Both the position numbers and the translations under genes were made by a program. This document shows positions 36,584-45,455 of a DNA stretch of 64,000 nt, piece after piece. Origin of the DNA: Streptomyces roseochromogenus subsp. oscitans DS 12.976. Lineage in GTDB: Bacteria > Actinomycetota > Actinomycetes > Streptomycetales > Streptomycetaceae. Every line of letters begins with the position of its first letter. The first letter of the stretch is position 1. The notes under the pieces are model-generated. The model searched no databases. It was given only the letters and a program-made list of their open reading frames with translations, and had not been told where the DNA came from. The DNA is taken from contig NZ_CM002285.1 in the NCBI RefSeq assembly GCF_000497445.1, positions 7,755,149-7,819,148 on the forward strand, in the 5' to 3' direction.

Positions 36584-39391
36584 ATGACAGAGGACCTCTC
36601 ACCGGCCGAGCGGTACGCGGCAGCCCGCAGGCGGGCAGCCGAGCAGGCCACCGCGCTCGCATCCTTCCGCGAGATGTACGACTTCGGCCTCGACCCCTTC
36701 CAGATCGAGGCCTGCGAGGCGCTCGAGACAGGGAAGGGCGTGCTGGTGGCCGCCCCCACCGGCTCGGGCAAGACGATCGTGGGCGAGTTCGCCGTCCACC
36801 TCGCCCTGAGGCAGGGCAAGAAGTGCTTCTACACGACACCCATCAAGGCACTGTCGAACCAGAAGTACGCCGACCTGTGCCGCCGCTACGGAGACGGCAT
36901 GGTGGGCCTGCTCACCGGCGACAACAGCATCAACTCCGACGCCCCGGTGGTCGTGATGACCACCGAGGTCCTGCGGAACATGCTCTATGCCGGCTCCCAG
37001 ACCCTCCTCGGCCTCGGCTACGTGGTCATGGACGAGGTGCACTACCTCTCCGACCGCTTCCGCGGCGCTGTCTGGGAAGAGGTGATCATCCACCTGCCCG
37101 AGTCGGTGACCCTGGTGTCACTGTCGGCGACCGTGTCCAACGCCGAGGAGTTCGGTGACTGGCTGGACACCGTCCGCGGCGACACCGAGGTGATCGTCTC
37201 CGAGCACCGGCCCGTGCCGCTCTTCCAGCATGTGCTCGCCGGACGCCGGATGTACGACCTGTTCGAAGAGGGCGAGGGCCACAAGAAGGCCGTCAACCCC
37301 GACCTGGCCCGCCTGGCCCGCATGGAGGCCACCAGACCGTCGTACCAGGACCGCAGGCGCGGCCGGGCGATGCGCGAGGCCGACCGCGAGCGGGAGCGCA
37401 GACAGCGCTCACGCGTGTGGACGCCGGGCCGCCCCGAGGTCATCGAGCGCCTCGACTCCGAGGGCCTGCTCCCGGCCATCACCTTCATCTTCAGCCGCGC
37501 CGCCTGCGAGGCCGCCGTCCAGCAGTGCCTGTACGCGGGCCTCAGACTCAACGACGAGGAGGCGCGGGAACAGGTCCGCGCACTGGTCGAGGAGCGCACC
37601 GCCTCCATCCCGTCCGAGGACCTGCACGTCCTCGGGTACTACGAGTGGCTGGAGGGCCTGGAGCGCGGTATCGCCGCCCACCACGCGGGCATGCTGCCGA
37701 CCTTCAAGGAGGTCGTCGAGGAGCTGTTCGTACGTGGCCTGGTCAAGGCCGTGTTCGCCACCGAGACCCTCGCGCTCGGCATCAACATGCCCGCCCGCTC
37801 CGTGGTGCTGGAAAAGCTCGTCAAGTGGAACGGCGAGCAGCACGCCGACATCACCCCCGGCGAGTACACCCAGCTCACCGGCCGCGCCGGCCGGCGTGGC
37901 ATCGACATCGAGGGCCACGCGGTCGTGCTGTGGCAGCGCGGGATGAGCCCCGAGCACCTGGCCGGTCTCGCGGGCACGCGTACGTACCCGCTGCGCTCCA
38001 GCTTCAAGCCGTCGTACAACATGGCGGTCAACCTGGTCGAGCAGTTCGGCCGGCATCGCTCGCGCGAACTGCTGGAGACCTCCTTCGCGCAGTTCCAGGC
38101 CGACAAGTCGGTCGTCGGGATCTCCCGCCAGGTGCAGCGCAACGAAGAGGGCCTGGCCGGCTACAAGGCCTCCATGACCTGCCACCTCGGCGACTTCGAG
38201 GAGTACGCGCGGCTGCGCCGTGAGCTCAAGGACCGCGAGACCGAGCTGGCCCGGCAGGGCGCCAACGAGCGGCGCGCCGAGGCGGCCGTGGCCCTGGAGA
38301 AGCTCAAGCCGGGAGACGTCATCCACGTACCCACGGGCAAGTACGCCGGTCTGGCCCTCGTGCTGGACCCCGGCCTGCCCGCCGGCCGCTCCAACGGCCA
38401 CCGCGGCTTCGACCACCACGACGGCCCGCGCCCGCTGGTGCTCACCGCCGAGCGGCAGGTCAAGCGGCTGGCGTCGATGGACTTCCCGGTCCCGGTCGAA
38501 CCGCTGGACCGGATGCGGATCCCCAAGTCCTTCAACCCGCGCTCCCCGCAGTCCCGCCGGGACCTGGCCTCCGCGCTGCGCAGCAAGGCCGGGCACATCC
38601 CGCCGGAGCGGGCCCGCAAGAAGCGCTCGCAGGCCGCCGACGACCGTGAGATCGCCCGGCTGCGCACCGCCATCCGTGCGCATTCCTGCCACGGCTGCAA
38701 CGACCGTGAGGACCACGCCCGTTGGGCCGAGCGCTACCACCGGCTGCTGCGCGACACCTCACAGCTGGAGCGCCGCATCGAGGGCCGTACGAACACGATC
38801 GCGCGGACCTTCGACCGGATCGTGGCCCTGCTGACCGAACTGGACTATCTGCGCGGCGACGAGGTCACCGAACACGGCAAGCGGCTCGCCCGGCTGTACG
38901 GCGAACTCGACCTGCTCGCCAGCGAATGCCTGCGCGAGAGAGTCTGGGAGGGCCTCGCCCCGGCCGAACTCGCCGCGTGCGTCTCGGCGTTGGTGTACGA
39001 GGCACGGGTCAGCGACGACGCGATGGCACCCAAGCTGCCCTCGGGCAAGGCGAAGGCCGCGCTCGGTGAGATGGTCCGGATCTGGGGCCGGCTCGACGGT
39101 CTGGAGGAGGAATTCCGGATCAACCAGACCGAGGGCGTCGGGCAGCGCGAGCCCGATCTCGGCTTCGCCTGGGCCGCGTACATGTGGGCCTCGGGCAAGG
39201 GACTCGACGAGGTGCTGCGCGAGGCGGACATGCCGGCGGGGGACTTTGTGCGGTGGTGCAAGCAGGTCATCGACGTGCTGGGCCAGATTTCTGCCGCGGC
39301 GCCTGTCGAGGGCTCGACCGTGGCCAAGGCCGCGCGCAAGGCCGTTGATCAGTTGCTGCGGGGTGTGGTCGCCTACTCGTCCGTGGGATGA
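36584..39391 (+). CDS. helY: SKI2-like DEAD/DEAH-box RNA helicase HelY
   Basis: The 935-residue ATP-dependent helicase has Walker A VAAPTGSGKTIVGEF (about residues 56-70), motif II VMDEVHYLSD, motif III SLSATVSNAEEF, motif VI QLTGRAGRRGID, and the DSHCT domain at the C-terminus, as in yeast Ski2/Mtr4. A segment with HSCHGCNDREDHARW in the helical region suggests a structural metal site. ATG 36584 is chosen as the first residue of the conserved N-terminus; the ribosome site is weak. Its place after tatC is conserved in actinobacteria (Rv2092c). Confidence 0.94.
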   Translation: MTEDLSPAERYAAARRRAAEQATALASFREMYDFGLDPFQIEACEALETGKGVLVAAPTGSGKTIVGEFAVHLALRQGKKCFYTTPIKALSNQKYADLCRRYGDGMVGLLTGDNSINSDAPVVVMTTEVLRNMLYAGSQTLLGLGYVVMDEVHYLSDRFRGAVWEEVIIHLPESVTLVSLSATVSNAEEFGDWLDTVRGDTEVIVSEHRPVPLFQHVLAGRRMYDLFEEGEGHKKAVNPDLARLARMEATRPSYQDRRRGRAMREADRERERRQRSRVWTPGRPEVIERLDSEGLLPAITFIFSRAACEAAVQQCLYAGLRLNDEEAREQVRALVEERTASIPSEDLHVLGYYEWLEGLERGIAAHHAGMLPTFKEVVEELFVRGLVKAVFATETLALGINMPARSVVLEKLVKWNGEQHADITPGEYTQLTGRAGRRGIDIEGHAVVLWQRGMSPEHLAGLAGTRTYPLRSSFKPSYNMAVNLVEQFGRHRSRELLETSFAQFQADKSVVGISRQVQRNEEGLAGYKASMTCHLGDFEEYARLRRELKDRETELARQGANERRAEAAVALEKLKPGDVIHVPTGKYAGLALVLDPGLPAGRSNGHRGFDHHDGPRPLVLTAERQVKRLASMDFPVPVEPLDRMRIPKSFNPRSPQSRRDLASALRSKAGHIPPERARKKRSQAADDREIARLRTAIRAHSCHGCNDREDHARWAERYHRLLRDTSQLERRIEGRTNTIARTFDRIVALLTELDYLRGDEVTEHGKRLARLYGELDLLASECLRERVWEGLAPAELAACVSALVYEARVSDDAMAPKLPSGKAKAALGEMVRIWGRLDGLEEEFRINQTEGVGQREPDLGFAWAAYMWASGKGLDEVLREADMPAGDFVRWCKQVIDVLGQISAAAPVEGSTVAKAARKAVDQLLRGVVAYSSVG

Positions 39392-39406
39392 CCTGCCGGG
39401 CGCTTT

Positions 39407-39430
39407 AAGGGGTCGCTTCTGCGGCCCCTT
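39407..39430 (+). terminator. terminator behind helY
   Basis: AAGGGGTCGC and GCGGCCCCTT pair around TTCT with one mismatch, 16 bases after the helY stop. Confidence 0.55.
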
Positions 39431-39721
39431 CACTCATTACGGTGAGTAGTTTTCGCATGCCCATATTCCGTTACCGAACGTGTTCGAATTGCAGCCGAGT
39501 GTGTAAATACGTCTGAGCGTACTCCTGTCGCAAGGGTGATTTCAGGTGCTTGCTGAATATGACACGGCGATGATCCGGTCGGACTAAGCTCGCCCGCGGC
39601 GCACCGAGTTGAGGTGAATTCGTGCACCTGTTCCCAAACATGCGATAGATCCCAACAGTTCTATGAACCTTCCCCCCAAAAGCTCTCCCGACACCCAGCC
39701 GATTCGTCTCAGAAGGCATCC
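39431..39721 (+). promoter_or_regulatory. 291-base low-GC promoter region of the cvn9 conservon
   Basis: No gene lies here. The stretch is much richer in A/T than the rest of the window (for example 39440-39560 and 39620-39665), as is common for developmentally controlled Streptomyces promoters. GGACTAAGCT near 39580 contains a TAAGCT -10-like hexamer. Confidence 0.4.
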
Positions 39722-41386
39722 ATGGTGAGTGTTCAGAAGCCTCCCGGTCGCCGTGAACGTCCCTATGCGCGCGTCCTGTTGCCGCCGGCCATAGTGATGG
39801 CCGCAGCGACCGGGGGCGCCGTAGCCCTGTCGCCCGTGTCGGCCCGGATCGCCGTCGGCGCGGTAGGAGCGCTCGCCGTGCTGCTCGTTCTCGCCACGGG
39901 CGCCGAAGCCGCCCGCCGTGGCCGCAGGATCCGCGAGGAACAGGCCGAGCACGCCCGTCACGCCGCGTATCTGCAGCACCGGATCGCCGCCCAGGACGAG
40001 CTGATCGAGAAGTTCGCCACCGACATCATCCCGACCGGTCTGCTGCGGCTGCGCGCCGGAGAACCGCTCCGGGACGTCCTGAAGAACATCTACGACGCCG
40101 ACCCCGAGCTGCGCGCCCTGCCGGACATGTACCGCGAGATGTTCCGCGTCTCGCTGCGCGGCGCCGACCGCGAGATCTCGATGCGCGACGCCACCGAGCG
40201 CTCGTACGTGAGCATCGCCCGCCGTATCCAGGCCATCGTCCACCAGCAGTCCAAGGAACTGCGGGAGATGGAGGAGGACCACGGCCGCAACCCCGAGGTC
40301 TTCGACGACCTGCTGCGCATCGACCACGGCACCTCGCTGATCGGCCGTCTCGCCGACACCATCGGCGTCCTCGGCGGCGGCCGTCCCGGCCGCCAGTGGC
40401 CCCTGCCGGTCTCCCTCTACAGCACGCTGCGCGGCGCCATGTCGCGCATCCTGGAGTACCGCCGCATCCAGCTGAACTCCATCGTCAACATCAACATCAA
40501 GGGCACCTCCGTCGAGCCGGTCCTCCACGCGGCCGCCGAACTCCTCGACAACGCCACCCGCTACTCGCCGCCCACGGCCAAGGTGCATGTCACCGCCACC
40601 GAGGTGCAGACCGGCATCGTCATCGAGATCGAGGACGCCGGTGTCAGCCTCACCGAGGAGTCCCGCGCCCGCATCGAGAAGATGATCGAGGACGCCAGGA
40701 ACCTCGACGACGCGCACAACCTCGGCGAGAACCCGCGTCTCGGTCTCGCGGTCGTCGGCCGGCTGTGCAAGATGTTCGACATGGAGGTCTCGCTGCGGGC
40801 CTCCGCCTACGGCGGCTGCCGCGCGATCCTCGTCGTGCCGCGTGTCATGACGACCACCGAACCCGGCGTGGGCGCCGCCCACGGTATCGGTGCCACCGGT
40901 ACCCCGATGCCCGAGCTCGGCGCCGTCGAGGGCCCCAAGCGCCCGCCGAAGAGGCGCCGGCCCACCAGCCCCAAGATTCCCGCCGGGATCTCCATGGAGG
41001 ACGACGTCCCCGTGGTCACCGAGTGGACCGCGGGCGGACTGCCGCAGCGCCGCAGCCGGATGAAGACCCCGCTGAGCCAGCGCTTCGCCGAGAAGGCCGA
41101 GGTCGAGCAGGCCGAGCGCGAGGGCAGGCCGACCATCTGGTCGCAGCCCAAGCCCGAACCGGAGCCCGAGCTGGACCCCGAGATCAAGAAGCTCAGGGAG
41201 CGGCCGATCGGCCAGGGGATCGAGGACTTCTGGAACGGCCTGCGCAAGGGCATGCCCGAGGGCGCCACCGGGCCCGAACTGACCGACTTCACCCGGCACC
41301 CGGAAAAGTACGTGTACCTGCTCAACGATTCGGACACCGCCACCGAGGCCGCCACCGGGGCCGACGACGAGGGGGACCTCAAGTGA
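39722..41386 (+). CDS. cvnA9: conservon protein CvnA9 (RarA), sensor-histidine-kinase-like ATPase
   Basis: The 554-residue protein has two N-terminal membrane helices (about residues 15-60), a helical dimerisation region, and a HATPase_c domain with N-box AAELLDNATRYSPP and G-box NLGENPRLGLAVVGRL. The usual phosphoacceptor H-box is not evident. The C-terminal 150 residues are Pro/charged and variable. In S. coelicolor, cvn9 (rarABCDE) represses aerial development, acting like a membrane-bound G-protein-coupled complex. ATG 39722 has AAGG upstream, with an alternative GTG three bases on. The stop overlaps cvnB9 as GTGA. Confidence 0.9.
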   Translation: MVSVQKPPGRRERPYARVLLPPAIVMAAATGGAVALSPVSARIAVGAVGALAVLLVLATGAEAARRGRRIREEQAEHARHAAYLQHRIAAQDELIEKFATDIIPTGLLRLRAGEPLRDVLKNIYDADPELRALPDMYREMFRVSLRGADREISMRDATERSYVSIARRIQAIVHQQSKELREMEEDHGRNPEVFDDLLRIDHGTSLIGRLADTIGVLGGGRPGRQWPLPVSLYSTLRGAMSRILEYRRIQLNSIVNINIKGTSVEPVLHAAAELLDNATRYSPPTAKVHVTATEVQTGIVIEIEDAGVSLTEESRARIEKMIEDARNLDDAHNLGENPRLGLAVVGRLCKMFDMEVSLRASAYGGCRAILVVPRVMTTTEPGVGAAHGIGATGTPMPELGAVEGPKRPPKRRRPTSPKIPAGISMEDDVPVVTEWTAGGLPQRRSRMKTPLSQRFAEKAEVEQAEREGRPTIWSQPKPEPEPELDPEIKKLRERPIGQGIEDFWNGLRKGMPEGATGPELTDFTRHPEKYVYLLNDSDTATEAATGADDEGDLK

Positions 41387-41787
41387 TCCAGCAGCGAGGC
41401 AACATCGACTGGATGCTCAAGCAGCTGAACGACGGCGTGCCGGGCATCGAGATGATCGTGGTCCTCTCCGCGGACGGACTGCGCATCGCCCGCTACGGCG
41501 GCGATCCCGACGCATGCGACCGCGTGGCCGCCGCCTGCGCGGGCGTGCAGAGCCTGGCCGGCGCCATCATCCAGGAACTCCCGGGCGCCGGCGACATGAA
41601 GGTCGTCGTCTTCGAGATCGAGGGCGGCTACTTCTACCTCATGAACGCCGGCGACAACGCCTACCTCGCCGTACTCGCCGACGTGACCTGCGAGCCGGGC
41701 CGGATGAGCGGCATGATGCGCGACCTCGTCGTCCGGATCGGCGCCCATCTCACCAGTCCGCCCCGGCGGAACGGGCAGACCGTATGA
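41383..41787 (+). CDS. cvnB9: conservon protein CvnB9 (RarB), roadblock/LC7 domain
   Basis: The 134-residue roadblock/LC7-fold protein has the typical pattern GIEMIVVLSADGLRIARYGG followed by VAAACAGVQSLAGAII. Such proteins act as GTPase-activating or regulatory partners of Ras-like GTPases, here CvnD9. GTG 41383 overlaps the cvnA9 stop and its own stop overlaps the cvnC9 ATG, so translation is coupled. Confidence 0.93.
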   Translation: MIQQRGNIDWMLKQLNDGVPGIEMIVVLSADGLRIARYGGDPDACDRVAAACAGVQSLAGAIIQELPGAGDMKVVVFEIEGGYFYLMNAGDNAYLAVLADVTCEPGRMSGMMRDLVVRIGAHLTSPPRRNGQTV

Positions 41788-42206
41788 CTCCTCCACGACG
41801 TAAACGGCGCGAGCCGAAGCCCCCGCCGCCCCCGCAGCCACCGGCACCCACAGCGGCGGACGGCGAGGCCGAGCCGCCACCCAAGAACCCCGAGCGGCTG
41901 TACACGGTCGCCGGATCCGAGGACGGGGCACGCGCCGAACTCGACCTCGTGACGTTAATCGTGGCGCGCGACGCGCCTCAGGTGGCCGCCTCACCGGAGC
42001 AGGCGTCGGTACTGCGGCTCTGTGCCAACCCTCTGTCCGTGGCCGAGCTCTCGGCCTATCTGAACCTGCCGTTCAGCGCGATGACCGTCCTGATCACCGA
42101 GATGATCACGGCCGAGCTGGTGCAGGCGCGCGCCCCGGTCGCCCGGCAGGCGGTTCCCGACCGTTCCATCCTTGAAGCGGTGATGCATGGACTTCAAAGG
42201 CTCTGA
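41784..42206 (+). CDS. cvnC9: conservon protein CvnC9 (RarC), DUF742
   Basis: The 140-residue DUF742 protein has a Pro/Arg-rich N-terminus, then the core PERLYTVAGS, with a winged-helix-like C-terminal part (PLSVAELSAYLNLPFSAMTV). Its molecular role is unsettled; family members occur only with CvnB/CvnD partners. ATG 41784 overlaps the cvnB9 stop, and its 3' end overlaps cvnD9 by 20 bases. Confidence 0.92.
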   Translation: MTPPRRKRREPKPPPPPQPPAPTAADGEAEPPPKNPERLYTVAGSEDGARAELDLVTLIVARDAPQVAASPEQASVLRLCANPLSVAELSAYLNLPFSAMTVLITEMITAELVQARAPVARQAVPDRSILEAVMHGLQRL

Positions 42207-42807
42207 CACCATCCCCGGCCCCCGCACCGAGGATCATCTGCCGCACTCGGCCGAGACCGCAGTGAAGATCGTGATCGTGGGCGGCTTCGGCGTCGGCAAG
42301 ACCACCATGGTCGGTTCCGTCAGCGAGATCAGGCCGCTGACCACCGAGGAGACCATGACCCAGGCCGGTATCGGCGTGGACGACAACTACGGTTCCGAGT
42401 CCAAGACGGCCACCACCGTGGCCATGGACTTCGGCCGCATCAGTATCACCGACAAGCTGGTGCTCTACCTGTTCGGCACCCCCGGCCAGGAGCGCTTCTG
42501 GTTCCTGTGGAACGGGCTGTTCGAAGGCGCGCTCGGCGCCGTGGTCCTCGTCGACACCCGGCGTCTGGAGGTCAGCTTCGACGTCATGGGCCGGCTGGAG
42601 GAATGCGGCGTGCCCTTCGTCGTCGCCGTCAACACCTTTCCCGACGCGCCCCGTTATCCCGTCGAGGAACTGCGTACCGCGCTCGACCTGACCCCGGAGA
42701 TCCCGATCATGGAGTGCGACGTACGGCGCCGGGCCTCCAGCAGGGACGTGCTGATGACCCTGACGCGCTTCCTGCACTCGCTCGCCATGTCCCGCGCACT
42801 CATCTGA
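42187..42807 (+). CDS. cvnD9: conservon protein CvnD9 (RarD), small GTPase-like ATP/GTP-binding protein
   Basis: The 206-residue protein has P-loop GGFGVGKTTMVGS (about residues 32-44), the switch II region LFGTPGQERFWF and a base-recognition region near VAVNTFP (in place of NKxD, as is usual for CvnD). It is the GTPase of the conservon and probably cycles between membrane-bound CvnA9 and cytosol. Its stop codon lies within the first unit of a nine-unit repeat array. Confidence 0.93.
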   Translation: MDFKGSDTIPGPRTEDHLPHSAETAVKIVIVGGFGVGKTTMVGSVSEIRPLTTEETMTQAGIGVDDNYGSESKTATTVAMDFGRISITDKLVLYLFGTPGQERFWFLWNGLFEGALGAVVLVDTRRLEVSFDVMGRLEECGVPFVVAVNTFPDAPRYPVEELRTALDLTPEIPIMECDVRRRASSRDVLMTLTRFLHSLAMSRALI

Positions 42808-42902
42808 TCAGAACCCGATCCGCACCTGATCAGAACTCGATCCGCACCTGATCCGAACCCGATCCACATCTGATCCGAACCCGATCCGAACTTGATTCGA
42901 CC
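42804..42902 (+). repeat. array of nine 11-bp direct repeats between cvnD9 and the P450
   Basis: Nine consecutive 11-base units starting CTGATCAGAAC and CCGATCCGCAC, alternating between two types and ending TTGATTCGACC, occupy exactly 99 bases. The consensus is YYGATYMGMAC, and pairs of units make a 22-bp higher-order repeat. The first unit begins one base before the cvnD9 stop codon and the last ends 43 bases before the P450 start. Spacing of one helical turn suggests a protein-binding array or a leader structure. Confidence 0.8.
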
Positions 42903-42945
42903 GCAGTCGTACGACCCCACAACCTTCCCGTTCCGGAGCGACACC

Positions 42946-44433
42946 GTGACGTCTGATTCCTCCTCGCTGACCGACACCGACCACACCCCCGGCCCGCCGC
43001 CGGGCTGCCCCGCGCACCACCTCGGCCCCGGCGGTCTGCAGCGGCTCTACGGCCCCGACGCGCAGGACCTGGGCGACCTCTACGAGCGGCTGCGGGAGCA
43101 GCACGGCACCGTGGCGCCCGTGCTGCTGCACGAGGACGTACCGATGTGGGTGGTCCTCGGGCACGCCGAGAACCAGCACTTGGTGCGCAGCCCCTCCCTG
43201 TACACCCGCGACAGCCGGATCTGGAGCCCGCTGGCGGACGGCACGGTCAAGCCCGACCACCCGCTCATGCCGCATATCGCCTGGCAGCCGATCTGCTCGC
43301 ACGCCGAGGGCGACGAGCACCAGCGGCTGCGCGCGGCGGTTACCGCGGCCATGACCACCATCGACCACCGCACCCTGCGCCGCCACATCGGCCTGCACAC
43401 CCAGGCAATGGTCAACAGGTTCTGCGAACGTGGCCGGGCCGACCTGGTGTCCCAGTTCGCCGACCATCTGCCGATGGCCGTCATGTGCGAGATCCTCGGT
43501 ATGCCCGAGGAGTACAACGACCGGATGGTGCAGGCCGCCCGGGACGCCCTGAAGGGCACCGAGACCGCCATCCAGAGCCACACCTACGTCATGGACGCGC
43601 TGAGCCGGCTCACCACCCGGCGCCGCGCCCGGCCCGAGGAGGACTTCACCAGCCACCTCGTCACCCACCCGGCCGGACTCAGCGACGACGAGGTCCGCGA
43701 ACATCTGCGGCTCGTCCTCTTCGCGGCCTACGAGGCCACCGCGAACCTCCTCGCCAACGCGCTGCGCATGGTCCTCACCGAGCCGGGCTTCCGCGCCCGG
43801 CTCAGCGGCGGCCAGATGACCGTACCCGAGGCGATCGAGCAGTCCCTGTGGGACGAACCGCCGTTCAGCACCGTCTTCGGCTACTACGCCAAGCAGGACA
43901 CCGAGCTGGGCGGGCAGCGCATCCGCAAGGGTGACGGCCTGCTCTTCGCACCCGCGCCGGGCAACCTCGACCCGCGCATCCGCCCGGACCTGTCCGCGAG
44001 CATGCAGGGCAACCGCTCCCACCTCGCCTTCGGCGGCGGCCCGCACGAATGCCCCGGACAGGACATCGGCCGCGCCATCGCCGACGTCGGCGTCGACGCG
44101 CTGCTGATGCGGCTGTCCGATATCCAACTAGACTGCCCGGAAGGGGAGTTGCGCTGGCGTTCGTCCATCGCCTCCCGGCACCTGGTGGCCCTGCCCGTGC
44201 GCTTCGAACCGAAGCCGCAGCAGGACGTCACCCTCCCGCCGCGGCCCATGGCCGTCCCCGCGCAGCGCTCCACCTGGCAGGCCGGCACCCTGCGCACCGA
44301 GCAGACCCCGGCCGCCGAGCCCCGCCCCACCACCCCGCCCCCCGCCGCCCCGGAGCCCCACCCCACGGCACCGGTACCGGCCCGCCGAAGGGGCATCTTG
44401 CGGCGGCTGCTCCACTGGTGGCGCGGAGAGTGA
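42946..44433 (+). CDS. cytochrome P450, CYP157-like, conservon CvnE9 (RarE), lacking the ExxR motif
   Basis: The 495-residue heme protein has the Cys-ligand loop FGGGPHECPGQDIG (Cys369), but its K-helix reads EQSLW (residues 298-302) instead of ExxR, the known peculiarity of the CYP157 family. The I-helix is also weak (FAAYEATANLLANAL). A Pro/Ala-rich linker (about 430-475) leads to the basic-aromatic tail RRGILRRLLHWWRGE. GTG 42946 has GGAG nine bases upstream. The substrate is unknown. It overlaps nothing upstream but lies behind the 11-bp array and ends 8 bases before the convergent pseudouridine synthase gene. Confidence 0.92.
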   Translation: MTSDSSSLTDTDHTPGPPPGCPAHHLGPGGLQRLYGPDAQDLGDLYERLREQHGTVAPVLLHEDVPMWVVLGHAENQHLVRSPSLYTRDSRIWSPLADGTVKPDHPLMPHIAWQPICSHAEGDEHQRLRAAVTAAMTTIDHRTLRRHIGLHTQAMVNRFCERGRADLVSQFADHLPMAVMCEILGMPEEYNDRMVQAARDALKGTETAIQSHTYVMDALSRLTTRRRARPEEDFTSHLVTHPAGLSDDEVREHLRLVLFAAYEATANLLANALRMVLTEPGFRARLSGGQMTVPEAIEQSLWDEPPFSTVFGYYAKQDTELGGQRIRKGDGLLFAPAPGNLDPRIRPDLSASMQGNRSHLAFGGGPHECPGQDIGRAIADVGVDALLMRLSDIQLDCPEGELRWRSSIASRHLVALPVRFEPKPQQDVTLPPRPMAVPAQRSTWQAGTLRTEQTPAAEPRPTTPPPAAPEPHPTAPVPARRRGILRRLLHWWRGE

Positions 44434-44440
44434 CCGGAGG

Positions 44441-45391
44441 CTAGCCCTCACCGGCCCAGGTGCCGTACGACGCCCAGGCCTGGAGCGCGCGTGTGCTGGT
44501 GAACGCGTGCTCCGTGCCGGTGACCGGATCGGTGAACTCCAGCCTCCGCGCGAGCAGTTGCAGGGGACGCCGGAAGTCACCGGCCGGCACCGGGCCGGTC
44601 ACCTCCGGATACAGCGGATCACCGAGGATGGGCACGCCGAGCGCGTTCAGATGCACCCGCAGCTGATGGGTCTGCCCGGTCGCCGGGACGAGCCGGTACC
44701 GGCTCAGACCGCCCCGGTGCCCGGCCAGCTCCACATACGTCTCGGCGTTCGGCTCGCCCTCGACCTCCCGGGCCGCCTGCACCCCGCGCTCCTTCACGAT
44801 CCGGCTGCGCAGGGTCCGGGGCAGGACCAGCGCGGGGTCGTACGGCGCGATCGCCTCGTACTCCTTGCGTACCCGCCGGTCCTGGAACAGCGTCTGATAC
44901 GCCCCGCGCTCCTCGGGCCGCACGGTGAACAGCACCAGCCCAGCCGTCAGCCGGTCCAGGCGGTGCGCGGCGGACAACGCCGGGATGCCCAGTTCATGCC
45001 GCAACCGGGCGAGCGCGGTCTGCGCGACATGCGTGCCACGCGGCGTCGTGGCGAGAAAGTGCGGCTTGTCGGCGACGACGATGTGCGCGTCCCGGTACAC
45101 GACCTCCACCGGGAACGGCACCGGCACCTCGGCCGGCAGCTCGCGGTGGAACCACACGAACATCCCCGGCTCGTACGGCGCGTCCGGCGCCACCGCCCGC
45201 CCGTCCGCGCCGACGATCGACCCCGCGTCGAACATCGCCGCGACCATCCCGGGCGCGGCCCCCGTCAGCCGTTCCACGAGATGCTCCCGCACGGTGGCCC
45301 ACGTCCCGCCGTACGGCAGCCGGACCCGCACGGGATCCACACCGTCGCGCTGGGGCAGCGGGGCGGGCGGGGGCGGCGTACGGCGTCTCAT
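44441..45391 (-). CDS. RluA-family rRNA/tRNA pseudouridine synthase
   Basis: The 316-residue protein has the family catalytic motif AHRLDRLTAGLVLF (Asp nucleophile) and the RluA C-terminal elements GRTHQLR-like TGQTHQLRVHLNALG and PILGDPLYP. The N-terminal 80 residues resemble an S4-like or unrelated RNA-binding extension (VREHLVERLTG). Target uridine not predictable. It is convergent with the P450 gene, with stops 7 bases apart. Confidence 0.92.
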   Translation of the reverse strand: MRRRTPPPPAPLPQRDGVDPVRVRLPYGGTWATVREHLVERLTGAAPGMVAAMFDAGSIVGADGRAVAPDAPYEPGMFVWFHRELPAEVPVPFPVEVVYRDAHIVVADKPHFLATTPRGTHVAQTALARLRHELGIPALSAAHRLDRLTAGLVLFTVRPEERGAYQTLFQDRRVRKEYEAIAPYDPALVLPRTLRSRIVKERGVQAAREVEGEPNAETYVELAGHRGGLSRYRLVPATGQTHQLRVHLNALGVPILGDPLYPEVTGPVPAGDFRRPLQLLARRLEFTDPVTGTEHAFTSTRALQAWASYGTWAGEG

Positions 45392-45455
45392 CGGTCAAGG
45401 GTACGAGGGCGAAAACGGCTGCGGGGACGGTCGGGCCGGCGGCAGGATGTGGATC

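Noticed and set aside
39722..41386. Ordinary two-component sensor kinase
   Set aside because: No clear phosphoacceptor His box or partner response regulator; operon order is that of a conservon.
42804..42902. CRISPR array
   Set aside because: Units are 11 bases, contiguous, without spacers, and no cas genes are near.
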